The notes under the pieces were generated by a model. That model had not been told where the DNA came from and did no database searches. It saw only the letters and a program-made list of their open reading frames with translations. From NCBI GenBank assembly GCA_945645715.1, contig CALZFJ010000002.1:1-24194 (forward strand): DNA of 24,194 nucleotides, written 5' to 3'. This DNA is from an uncultured Prevotellaceae bacterium (GTDB taxonomy: Bacteria; Bacteroidota; Bacteroidia; Bacteroidales; Muribaculaceae). Positions 8,019 through 15,174 of the stretch are shown one piece after another (position 1 is the first letter of the stretch; every line of letters begins with the position of its first letter). The position numbers were made by a program, and so were the translations under genes.

Positions 8019-8044
8019 ACCAAAAACCGATTTTTTGATGTTGC
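8007..8044 (-). terminator. Terminator of the rprX-rprY transcript
   Basis: Arms GCAACA (8014-8019) and TGTTGC (8039-8044), plus an inner CAAAAA/TTTTTG stem (8021-8026 with 8032-8037) after one mismatch, form a hairpin with a 5-nt loop. On the - strand it is followed by seven T (8013-8007). It sits about 125 nt beyond the rprY stop, after the heptamer repeat. Confidence 0.75.
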
Positions 8045-8124
8045 CTTAATCTATAACTCACGGCACATAGCCGCCTCGCAGTCCAATTCGCAGGATAAAA
8101 GACTCAAGCCCTCAAGGCTCTCTC

Positions 8125-8165
8125 ACCTCTTACCTCTTACCCCTTACCCCTTACCTCTTACCTCT
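8125..8165. repeat. Tandem heptamer repeat (ACCYCTT)n after rprY
   Basis: Five complete 7-bp units, ACCTCTT, ACCTCTT, ACCCCTT, ACCCCTT, ACCTCTT, plus six bases of a sixth, occupy 8125-8165, ending 5 bp from the rprY stop codon. On the - strand, the sense strand of rprY, it reads as repeats of AAGAGGT/AAGGGGT, a purine-rich telomere-like sequence in the 3' untranslated region. No coding function is seen. It may be length-variable. Confidence 0.85.
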
Positions 8166-8170
8166 CAAAG

Positions 8171-8881
8171 TCACTTCGCCTTTGCCTCCACATCGGGAGC
8201 AATCAGCTTGTAACCCTTGCCGTGGATATTGATAATCTCAATCGACGGATCTTCCTTCAAGTGCTTACGCAGCTTTGTGATATACACGTCCATGCTGCGG
8301 GCATTAAAGTAGTTATCGTCAATCCAGATAGTCTTCAGTGCGAAGTTACGCTCAAGAATTTCATTCACATGTGCGCAAAGCAAGCTCAAAAGCTCCGACT
8401 CCTTGGTGGTAAGTTTAGTTACCTTATCATCTACCATGAGCACCTGCTTCTGCGTGTCGAAGGTAAACTTTCCAATCTTGTACATAGTGATTTCCTTACC
8501 CTTCTTGCCTCTCACGCGACGCAAGATTGCTTCAATACGGAATACAAGCTCTTCCATACTGAATGGTTTGGTAATATAGTCATCGGCTCCAATCTTGAAG
8601 CCTTCAAGAATGTCTTCCTTGAGCGACTTTGCGGTGAGGAATATGATAGGCACCTCGCTATTGACGGTGCGAATCTCCTGTGCAAGTGCAAAGCCATCTT
8701 TCTTAGGCATCATCACATCGAGCACACACAAGTCATATTTACCTTTCAGGAATGCCTTATATCCGCTCTCTCCATCAGCAAGCAAATCGGCACTGAAACC
8801 CTTTGCCTGAAGATATTCTCTCAAAAGCATGCCAAGATTCTCATCATCTTCGCATAAAAGGATACGCAATCTTTCTTCCAT
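8171..8881 (-). CDS. rprY: Two-component response regulator RprY (OmpR/PhoB type)
   Basis: DNA-binding response regulator partnered with RprX. The receiver domain has the acidic pocket E11-D12-D13, phosphoacceptor D55 in VLDVMMP, T83 in FLTAK and K105 in ITKPF. The C-terminal winged-helix domain includes NYFNARSMDVYITKLRKHL, the OmpR-type recognition region. The sequence closely resembles Bacteroides RprY. The ATG at 8881 is chosen (236 residues); an in-frame TTG at 8890 would add only three residues and starts 3 nt from the rprX stop. It follows rprX by 12 nt, so the two are co-transcribed. In Bacteroides the system was first found through its effect on tetracycline-resistance gene regulation; its native signal is not established. 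Confidence 0.93.
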   Translation of the reverse strand: MEERLRILLCEDDENLGMLLREYLQAKGFSADLLADGESGYKAFLKGKYDLCVLDVMMPKKDGFALAQEIRTVNSEVPIIFLTAKSLKEDILEGFKIGADDYITKPFSMEELVFRIEAILRRVRGKKGKEITMYKIGKFTFDTQKQVLMVDDKVTKLTTKESELLSLLCAHVNEILERNFALKTIWIDDNYFNARSMDVYITKLRKHLKEDPSIEIINIHGKGYKLIAPDVEAKAK

Positions 8882-8893
8882 AATTCTCAATTT

Positions 8894-10417
8894 TTATTTT
8901 ATTAGTGGTAATGTAATTATAAAATCTGATCCAACTCCGAGCTCACTCTCCACGCGAATTTCGCCTTTAAGCTCGGTTATCATTTTATGTACGTAGGCAA
9001 GTCCCAGACCGAAGCCCTTCACATCGTGGCGGTTGCCGGTCGAAACGCGGTAGAACTTCTCGAATATTTTCTTCAAGTCCTCCTTCTTTATGCCTATACC
9101 ATTGTCGCTTATCTTTATTTCAAGCTTTTCATCTTGCAAGTTGCGCGTGCTGATCTTAAGATTCAGCGGCACTTCGTCGCGGCGATATTTGAGCGCATTG
9201 TCAAGCAGGTTGAATATCACATTTGTGAAGTGCATCTCATCTACGTTCACTATCGAGTCTTCAGCATTAAGCTCGGTCTCTATGTGTCCACCGAATTTCT
9301 CCACCTTTATCTTGTAGGTATGCACCACATTTTCAATCACTGTGGTCGCATCTATCTCCTGCAATTTCAGTGTCGCCTTCTGGCGGTCAAACATCGACAT
9401 CTGCAGTACCTTCTCCACCTGGAAACGCAAGCGCTTGGTCTCATCGTTTATCACTGTGGAAATATGCTGGAGCATCGTCGGACTCTTGCGCACCGAGTCG
9501 TCGTTGAGCATCTGCGCTGCAAGCGATATAGTGGAAATCGGTGTCTTGAATTCATGCGTCATGTTGTTGATAAAGTCGTTCTTCATCTCCGACAGCTTCT
9601 TCTGGCGGAAAGCCAATATTATCGTGTAGATAAAGATAAACAGCAATATGAACGACAGCACAAACGACGGTATCATGAACTTTATCGACGAGAAAATGTA
9701 GTCACCCTTCGTGGGGAACATCACTTTCAGGTAGTTTATCCTGTTCACGGGGTCGCTGGGGAAAATCACCTGCGAATACACATTGCTGCCATCGGGATTT
9801 GGCGCATATCCTGCCGAGTGATACACCACATCGCCACCTCTACGCACCACAGCAAACTCAAACGGAAGGTCAAGTCCATTGTTCTCAAGCTCCGAGCGCA
9901 AATATGTGCGCACGAGTGCCGAGTCGGCTCGCTCCTCTATGGGACGATTGCTCGATTTGCTCAATATATTCAGAATCACCTCATTAAGCAATCCTTTCTG
10001 GTAAAGATACTGCCCTTTGAGTATTTCTTGCATGCTTTTGTAGCGGTCGCGGAAGTTGGTGTTGCTCTTCCCCTCTTCACCTTCCACCTTTATCGTGCTC
10101 CAGTTACCCTTTATCTTCAGGCTGGAGTTGCCATCGGGCGACGGAACCGAATATTCAAAGCTGCGGTTCTGCTGACCGTTAGGCAGGTCGCTATAGAACG
10201 ACGACTCCACGTCGGCGATATCCTCCTCCAGAAAATATTTTGTCTCGTCCTGTTCAAGTGTGGTCGAAACGCCATACAGGCTGCGCTTCACCATCTCCGA
10301 GAACTGCTCATTGCGCATCTTCACCATATTCTCCATGTACATTATCTGCACATAGATCAGGCCCAAAAATGCGCACGCCATAACGATTGTCAGTAGCCAA
10401 ATGGTCGATTTCTTCAT
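8894..10417 (-). CDS. rprX: Sensor histidine kinase RprX
   Basis: Membrane-bound histidine kinase that phosphorylates RprY. It has an N-terminal transmembrane segment (about residues 6-25), a periplasmic sensor region of about 215 residues, and a second segment (roughly 243-268). The HisKA domain follows with phosphoacceptor H288 in MTHEFKTP. The ATPase boxes are complete: N box NVIFNLLDNALKY, G1 ISDNGIGI, F box FEKFYRV, G2 GFGLGLAYV. The 507-residue length fits the family. No HAMP domain is obvious between TM2 and HisKA. First gene of the rprXY operon, with its own promoter about 100 nt upstream. Confidence 0.92.
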   Translation of the reverse strand: MKKSTIWLLTIVMACAFLGLIYVQIMYMENMVKMRNEQFSEMVKRSLYGVSTTLEQDETKYFLEEDIADVESSFYSDLPNGQQNRSFEYSVPSPDGNSSLKIKGNWSTIKVEGEEGKSNTNFRDRYKSMQEILKGQYLYQKGLLNEVILNILSKSSNRPIEERADSALVRTYLRSELENNGLDLPFEFAVVRRGGDVVYHSAGYAPNPDGSNVYSQVIFPSDPVNRINYLKVMFPTKGDYIFSSIKFMIPSFVLSFILLFIFIYTIILAFRQKKLSEMKNDFINNMTHEFKTPISTISLAAQMLNDDSVRKSPTMLQHISTVINDETKRLRFQVEKVLQMSMFDRQKATLKLQEIDATTVIENVVHTYKIKVEKFGGHIETELNAEDSIVNVDEMHFTNVIFNLLDNALKYRRDEVPLNLKISTRNLQDEKLEIKISDNGIGIKKEDLKKIFEKFYRVSTGNRHDVKGFGLGLAYVHKMITELKGEIRVESELGVGSDFIITLPLIK

Positions 10418-10670
10418 AATTGTTTCGTTTAGTTAAGCTTTGTTTTACTGAAAAAACAACGTCATTTTTCACACTTTTGTTCAATCTGACGGCTGTTTAT
10501 TCTCTTTTCGCATTAACATTACGGCACAAAATTAACAAATTAATGTGAAATTCCAAACTATTTTCCCCCATTTTTTTGCAAATCCCCCTAATTTGTATCT
10601 TTTTCACTGCTTTATCACCCTATTCTTCTCCATTTTAACACAAAACATTCATTTGCTCACTCTCGTTTCC
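10418..10670. other. AT-rich intergenic region upstream of rprX
   Basis: About 250 bp without a credible gene between the rprX start and the terminator of the EF-G2 gene. It contains the rprX promoter (10527-10557). The part from 10558 to 10670 is AT-rich with C/T-rich patches; I see no further structure in it. Confidence 0.7.
10527..10557 (-). promoter_or_regulatory. rprX promoter (Bacteroidetes -33/-7)
   Basis: On the - strand a -33 TTTG (10557-10554) and a -7 TAATTTTG (10534-10527) are separated by exactly 19 nt, a full consensus match. The leader to the rprX ATG would be about 100 nt. Confidence 0.75.
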
Positions 10671-10707
10671 CAAAAAATTGGGGAATCCCACGTGTGAGAC
10701 TCCCCAA
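10671..10707 (-). terminator. Terminator of the EF-G2 gene
   Basis: The stem TTGGGGA (10678-10684) with TCCCCAA (10701-10707), plus weaker inner pairing, gives a GC-rich hairpin. It is followed on the - strand by a six-T run (10677-10672). It lies 44 nt after the stop of the EF-G-like gene. Confidence 0.85.
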
Positions 10708-10750
10708 TATGATTGTTTCGTGTTTTGCTGCTGCAAAACCACTGATAGTT

Positions 10751-12910
10751 TTATTCTTCGTCGGCATTTGCTTCCTCGTAAGCCTTAAGGAGCTTCTCCT
10801 GAACATCGCCGGGAACAAGCTCATAGCTTGCGAAGCGCATTGTGAACGATGAACGTCCGCCTGTGATTGAGCTGAGTGCGGTTGAGTAAGATGCCATTTC
10901 CTTCAATGGAACCTTGGCAGTAATTTTCTCAAAGCCCTTCTCGCTGTCCATACCCATGATGATGGCGCGGCGCGACTGGAGGTCGCTCATCACGTCACCC
11001 ATCTTGTCGCTCGGCACGAGTACCTCTACGTCATATACAGGCTCCAGAATCTTCGGGTTGGCTGCCTTGAAGGCTGTGCTGAAGGCATGGCGTCCGGCAA
11101 GACGGAACGAGATTTCATTTGAATCTACCGGGTGCATCTTACCATCGTAGATACATACCTGTACATCGCGGGCGTAGCTACCTGTGAGCGGTCCTTGCTC
11201 CATACGGTCCATGATACCCTTAACAATTGCCGGGATAAAGCGTGCATCGATTGCACCACCAACGATACAGTTATGTACCACGAGCTTGCCGCCCCACTCC
11301 AGTGGAATCACCTGAGTGTCCTTCACGTTCATCTTGAACTCCTGGTTGCCGAAGCGGTAGGTATCGGGCTTAGGCATATCCTCTACGTAAGGCTCAACAA
11401 TCAAGTGAACCTCACCAAACTGTCCTGCACCACCCGACTGCTTCTTGTGGCGATAGTCGGCACGGGCTGCCTTGGTGATTGTCTCACGATATGGAATCTT
11501 CGGCTCTTGGAAGTTGACCATGAGTTTCTCGTTGTTCTCGATGCGCCACTTGAGTGTACGCAGGTGGAACTCACCTTGTCCTTTCACGATAGTCTGCTTC
11601 AACTCCTTCGACTGCTCAACAATCCAAGTGGGATCTTCACCGTGCATACGAGTGAGGATTTCGCTGAGCTTCTCGGCATCGGGCTCATTCTGCGGCTTGA
11701 TGGCACGCGAATATTTAGGCTCGGGATATTTGATGAAATCGAATACATACTCACAACCCTTGTCGTTAAGAGTGTTGCCTGTCTTCACGTCCTTCATCTT
11801 AACTGTTGCACCTATATCTCCTGCAACGAGCTTATCAACCGGAGTCTTGATTTGTCCGCACACGCAGTATATCTGTGCCAGACGCTCGCGGTTGCCTTTT
11901 GCCATATTTGTGAGGTCGGCTCCTGCACTGAGTGTTCCCGACATCACCTTGAAATAAGATACTTCACCAATGTGTGGCTCAACGGTTGTCTTGAACACCA
12001 TGAGGCTGAGCGGTCCGTTTGCATCGGGCTTCACCTCTGTTCCGTCGGTTGTGCAAGGTGACGGCATCTCATCGATAAATGGTACCACGTTGCCAAGGAA
12101 CTCCATCATGCGGCGAACACCCATATCCTTCAATGCGCTCACGCAGAATACCGGATAGATACTGCGGTCAACGAGTCCCTTGCGGATTCCTTCACGCATC
12201 TCGTCCTCTGTGAGTGAGCCTTGCTCGAAGAATTTGTCCATAAGTGTCTCGTCGTTCTCAGCTGCTGCCTCCACAAGGATCTGGTTAAGCTCTTTTGCCT
12301 TGTCCATAAGTTCGGCAGGAATTTCGCTGATAGTAGGCACGCCACCGTCGGGCCCCCATGTATAGAGTTTCATCAGAAGCACATCGACCATCGAGTTGAA
12401 GCCTGCTCCACAATTTACAGGGAACTGGATCTGCACCACTCTGGGGCCGAATATCTCTTTCATCTGTCCTATCACGTTATCGAAGTCGGCTTTCTCACCG
12501 TCGAGCTGGTTCACCGCAAAAATTACCGGCTTGTTGAGCTTCTCGGTAGTGCGGAAAATGTTTTGTGTTCCCACCTCCACGCCATACTGGCCGTCGATAA
12601 GAATCACGCCTGTATCGGTCACATTCAGTGCTGTGATAGCATTGCCCACAAAGTCGTCGGCTCCCGGGCAGTCAATCACATTGAGCTTCTTGTTGAGAAA
12701 TTCAGCATAGAGCACTGTCGAGAACACTGAGTAGCCATATTCCTTTTCTACGGGGAAATAGTCACACACTGTGTTACCTGCCTCCACGGTTCCGCGACGT
12801 TTTATAACTCCACACTCATAGAGCATAGCCTCTGCAAGTGTGGTTTTACCTGATCCCTTACTTCCCAACAGGGAGATGTTCTTAATTTCTTTTGTTTCGT
12901 AAACCTTCAT
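10751..12910 (-). CDS. fusA2: Paralogous elongation factor G (EF-G2 type), predicted GTPase-impaired
   Basis: A five-domain EF-G homologue of 719 residues, full length for the family. The P-loop is GSKGSGKT (16-23), G4 is NQLD (134-137) instead of NKMD, and domain IV keeps a GGAGQFGEV loop. In canonical EF-G the G3 motif is DTPGHVDF; here it is DCPGADDF (80-87), with alanine 84 in place of the catalytic histidine. Switch I reads EKEYGYSVFS (55-64) instead of the usual QERGITITS. This matches the Bacteroidetes EF-G paralogue reported in B. thetaiotaomicron to support translocation without GTP hydrolysis and to be induced by the regulator Cur under carbon limitation. Monocistronic, divergent from an ABC-F gene. 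TetQ-type protection proteins were considered, but these keep canonical G motifs. Confidence 0.9.
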   Translation of the reverse strand: MKVYETKEIKNISLLGSKGSGKTTLAEAMLYECGVIKRRGTVEAGNTVCDYFPVEKEYGYSVFSTVLYAEFLNKKLNVIDCPGADDFVGNAITALNVTDTGVILIDGQYGVEVGTQNIFRTTEKLNKPVIFAVNQLDGEKADFDNVIGQMKEIFGPRVVQIQFPVNCGAGFNSMVDVLLMKLYTWGPDGGVPTISEIPAELMDKAKELNQILVEAAAENDETLMDKFFEQGSLTEDEMREGIRKGLVDRSIYPVFCVSALKDMGVRRMMEFLGNVVPFIDEMPSPCTTDGTEVKPDANGPLSLMVFKTTVEPHIGEVSYFKVMSGTLSAGADLTNMAKGNRERLAQIYCVCGQIKTPVDKLVAGDIGATVKMKDVKTGNTLNDKGCEYVFDFIKYPEPKYSRAIKPQNEPDAEKLSEILTRMHGEDPTWIVEQSKELKQTIVKGQGEFHLRTLKWRIENNEKLMVNFQEPKIPYRETITKAARADYRHKKQSGGAGQFGEVHLIVEPYVEDMPKPDTYRFGNQEFKMNVKDTQVIPLEWGGKLVVHNCIVGGAIDARFIPAIVKGIMDRMEQGPLTGSYARDVQVCIYDGKMHPVDSNEISFRLAGRHAFSTAFKAANPKILEPVYDVEVLVPSDKMGDVMSDLQSRRAIIMGMDSEKGFEKITAKVPLKEMASYSTALSSITGGRSSFTMRFASYELVPGDVQEKLLKAYEEANADEE

Positions 12911-13220
12911 GTTATTAGTTTTTTACTTAATTTGATATTCTGTTGGTTTATACTTTCCCGAAAAAGCCTCTTTCGCACACCATGAATGTGTCATTTTATG
13001 CAAAAGATAGCGTTTTCACAAAAGCGGTCGCAAATTATAAATAATTTCTCAAAATCAGCTATTATTTTTTTATGTTACACAACATATTTTCATTTTTTTG
13101 CACTTCTCTACTGCAATTTGTAACCAATTATATAACCAAAATGTCGATATAAGGTCTATGTTTTCATCAAATATTCGCTAAATTTGCAGAAATTTTCAAT
13201 TACTCTACATTAAAACTGAT
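12911..13220. promoter_or_regulatory. Divergent regulatory region between the EF-G2 and ABC-F genes
   Basis: 310 bp of AT-rich DNA with no credible gene. Toward fusA2 (- strand) a -7-like TATCTTTTG (13009-13001) has a TTTG (13034-13031) 21 nt upstream, an imperfect fit because the -7 is one base longer. Toward the ABC-F gene (+ strand) TAAATTTG (13179-13186) is a good -7, with only a partial -33 (TATG, 13157-13160). A perfect inverted repeat, TATGTT-ACAC-AACATA (13071-13086), lies between the two and could bind a regulator acting on either gene. Confidence 0.55.
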
Positions 13221-15107
13221 ATGGGAAGTATCCTTCAGATTGAATCTCTCACTAAGTCCTTCGGCGACCGTATCCTTTTCAGCGATATTTCTCTTGGCGT
13301 TGCCGAGGGCGACAAGATAGGCATAATTGCCAAAAACGGAACCGGGAAAAGTACCCTTCTGCGCATCATCACAGGCAGCGAGGACTACGATAGCGGACGC
13401 ATCACATTCCGCTCCGACCTCCGCGTGGGCTACTTGGCGCAAGTGCCTCAGCTCGACCCAAACCTAAGCATTATTGATGTATGCCTCAGTGGCGATGATG
13501 CTCTATCGCTTGCTCTACGCAATTATGAGCAGGCTCTTGCCGACGGCAACCCCGACCGCATTGCCAATGCCATTGCTCAGATGGACAGCCTCTCGGCTTG
13601 GGACTATGAGATGCGATTCAAGCAAATCCTATCCGAGTTGAAAATCATTGATTTCAGCCAGAAGACCGGCGAATTGTCGGGCGGACAGGTGAAGCGTGTG
13701 GCTCTTGCAAAGCTCCTCATCAACAATCCGGAGCTTCTCATTCTCGACGAGCCTACCAACCACCTCGACATCAGCATGATTGAGTGGCTCGAAGGCTACC
13801 TTTCGCGAAGCCGTATCGCACTGCTGCTCGTCACCCACGATCGGTACTTCCTCGACAACGTGTGCAACCGTATCATCGAGCTTGCCGACGACACAGTTTA
13901 TGAGTACCACGGCAACTACAACTACTATCTCACCAAGCGCCAGGAACGTGTGGAAGCCATGAATGCCGAGGTGGCTCGCGCAAAGAATCTGCTTCGCCGT
14001 GAACTGGAGTGGATGCGACGTCAGCCTCAGGCGCGTGGCACAAAGGCTCGATACCGCATCGATGCATTCTATGAACTTGAAAAGCGTGCCACATCGCTCA
14101 AGGTGGAGAAGGACGTAAATCTCAACGTTCGCTCAGGCTACATCGGCTCCAAGATTTTCGATGCCCACGAGGTGTCGAAGTCGTTTGGCGACAAAACCAT
14201 ACTAAAGGATTTCTCCTACACTTTCGCCCGATATGAGAAGCTCGGCATCGTGGGTGAGAATGGCGTGGGAAAATCCACTTTTGTAAAGCTCCTTCTTGGA
14301 GAGGTTAATCCCGACTCCGGCTACTTCGACATTGGCGAAACCGTGCGCTTCGGCTACTACAGCCAGCAGGGCATTTCTTTCGATGGCTCGAAGAAGGTGA
14401 TTGATGCCGTGCGCGAGATTGCCGAGCACATCTACTTCGACGAAAAAACCTCCTACTCAGCTTCGCAGTTCCTCTCGCTCTTCCTCTTCTCCCCTACCGA
14501 CCAGCAAAAACTCATAGAGAAACTGAGCGGTGGAGAGAAACGTCGCCTCTACCTTGCCACGGTGCTCATGCGCAAGCCCAATTTCCTCATACTCGACGAG
14601 CCTACAAACGACCTCGACATTCGCACCCTCGAAGTGCTCGAAGACTATCTCGACAACTTCAAGGGCTGTGTGATAGTGATTTCACACGACCGCTTCTTCA
14701 TGGACCGTATCGTCAATCACATCTTTGCTTTCGAGGGCAATGGCGTTATCAAGGACTTTCCGGGAGGGTACTCCGACTATCGCCTATGGCGTGCCGAAAG
14801 AGAGCGTGTCGAGCAGCAGGAACGCAAGGAGCACAGCTCTGATGAAAAAGCAGCAGCACAGAATGAGCGCAAGCAGCAGCGTGCCGAGCAGCGCAAAAAC
14901 AAGATGACCTATGCCGAGCGGCGTGAATTTGAGGCTCTTTCTGCCGAAATCGATACGCTCAATGCCGAGAAAGCTGCCCTCGAAGCTATCTTCAATGGTG
15001 GCACTGCCATCGACGACATCGCAGCAAAATCAGCCAGATACGATGAAGTGAAGAACCTCCTCGACGAAAAAGAGCTTCGCTGGCTTGAACTGAGCGAAAA
15101 AGAATAA
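13221..15107 (+). CDS. ABC-F family ATPase (Uup-like)
   Basis: Soluble ABC protein with two fused nucleotide-binding domains and no membrane spans, the ABC-F layout; family members act on the ribosome. First domain: Walker A AKNGTGKS (37-44), signature LSGGQ (152-156), Walker B plus LDEPTNHLD. Second domain: Walker A GENGVGKS (345-352), signature LSGGE (435-439), LDEPTNDLD. Between them is the ABC-F linker with an arginine-rich WMRRQPQARGTKA segment. The C-terminus (from about 535) is a charged Lys/Glu/Gln-rich coiled coil like that of Uup. An antibiotic-protection role is possible for any ABC-F, but the Uup-like tail favours a housekeeping ribosome or DNA-related role. The ATG at 13221 follows a good -7 element by 34 nt. 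Confidence 0.9.
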   Translation: MGSILQIESLTKSFGDRILFSDISLGVAEGDKIGIIAKNGTGKSTLLRIITGSEDYDSGRITFRSDLRVGYLAQVPQLDPNLSIIDVCLSGDDALSLALRNYEQALADGNPDRIANAIAQMDSLSAWDYEMRFKQILSELKIIDFSQKTGELSGGQVKRVALAKLLINNPELLILDEPTNHLDISMIEWLEGYLSRSRIALLLVTHDRYFLDNVCNRIIELADDTVYEYHGNYNYYLTKRQERVEAMNAEVARAKNLLRRELEWMRRQPQARGTKARYRIDAFYELEKRATSLKVEKDVNLNVRSGYIGSKIFDAHEVSKSFGDKTILKDFSYTFARYEKLGIVGENGVGKSTFVKLLLGEVNPDSGYFDIGETVRFGYYSQQGISFDGSKKVIDAVREIAEHIYFDEKTSYSASQFLSLFLFSPTDQQKLIEKLSGGEKRRLYLATVLMRKPNFLILDEPTNDLDIRTLEVLEDYLDNFKGCVIVISHDRFFMDRIVNHIFAFEGNGVIKDFPGGYSDYRLWRAERERVEQQERKEHSSDEKAAAQNERKQQRAEQRKNKMTYAERREFEALSAEIDTLNAEKAALEAIFNGGTAIDDIAAKSARYDEVKNLLDEKELRWLELSEKE

Positions 15108-15120
15108 TTCACGCAAATTC

Positions 15121-15152
15121 TTTGCGCAATAAACCACATTTTTGTAATTTTG
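15121..15152 (+). promoter_or_regulatory. Promoter of the TamL-type gene
   Basis: A -33 TTTG (15121-15124) and a -7 TAATTTTG (15145-15152) are separated by 20 nt. The start of transcription falls near 15158-15160, giving a leader of only about 15 nt. It begins 13 nt after the ABC-F stop codon. Confidence 0.7.
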
Positions 15153-15174
15153 CATTTCATTAGTTACACAGGCT

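Noticed and set aside
8125..8165. Heptamer repeats as a CRISPR array
   Set aside because: Units are 7 bp, contiguous and without spacers; no cas genes are present.
8987..10396. A 469-codon open frame on the + strand opposite rprX
   Set aside because: It lies entirely antisense to a histidine kinase with all motifs intact. Its translation is His/Leu/Tyr/Val-rich with no recognisable domain, the pattern expected of a shadow frame in a gene with biased third codon positions.
11132..12061. A 309-codon + strand open frame opposite the EF-G2 gene
   Set aside because: Antisense to a clear EF-G coding region, without domain similarity, promoter or plausible composition.
10751..12910. Ribosomal protection protein of the TetQ/TetM type
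   Set aside because: The degenerate G3, switch I and G4 motifs and overall EF-G2-like N-terminus do not fit TetQ/TetM, which keep GTPase motifs.
13221..15107. ABC-F gene as an acquired antibiotic-resistance determinant
   Set aside because: The Uup-like C-terminal coiled coil, codon use like its neighbours and lack of mobile elements suggest a resident gene; resistance cannot be claimed from sequence.
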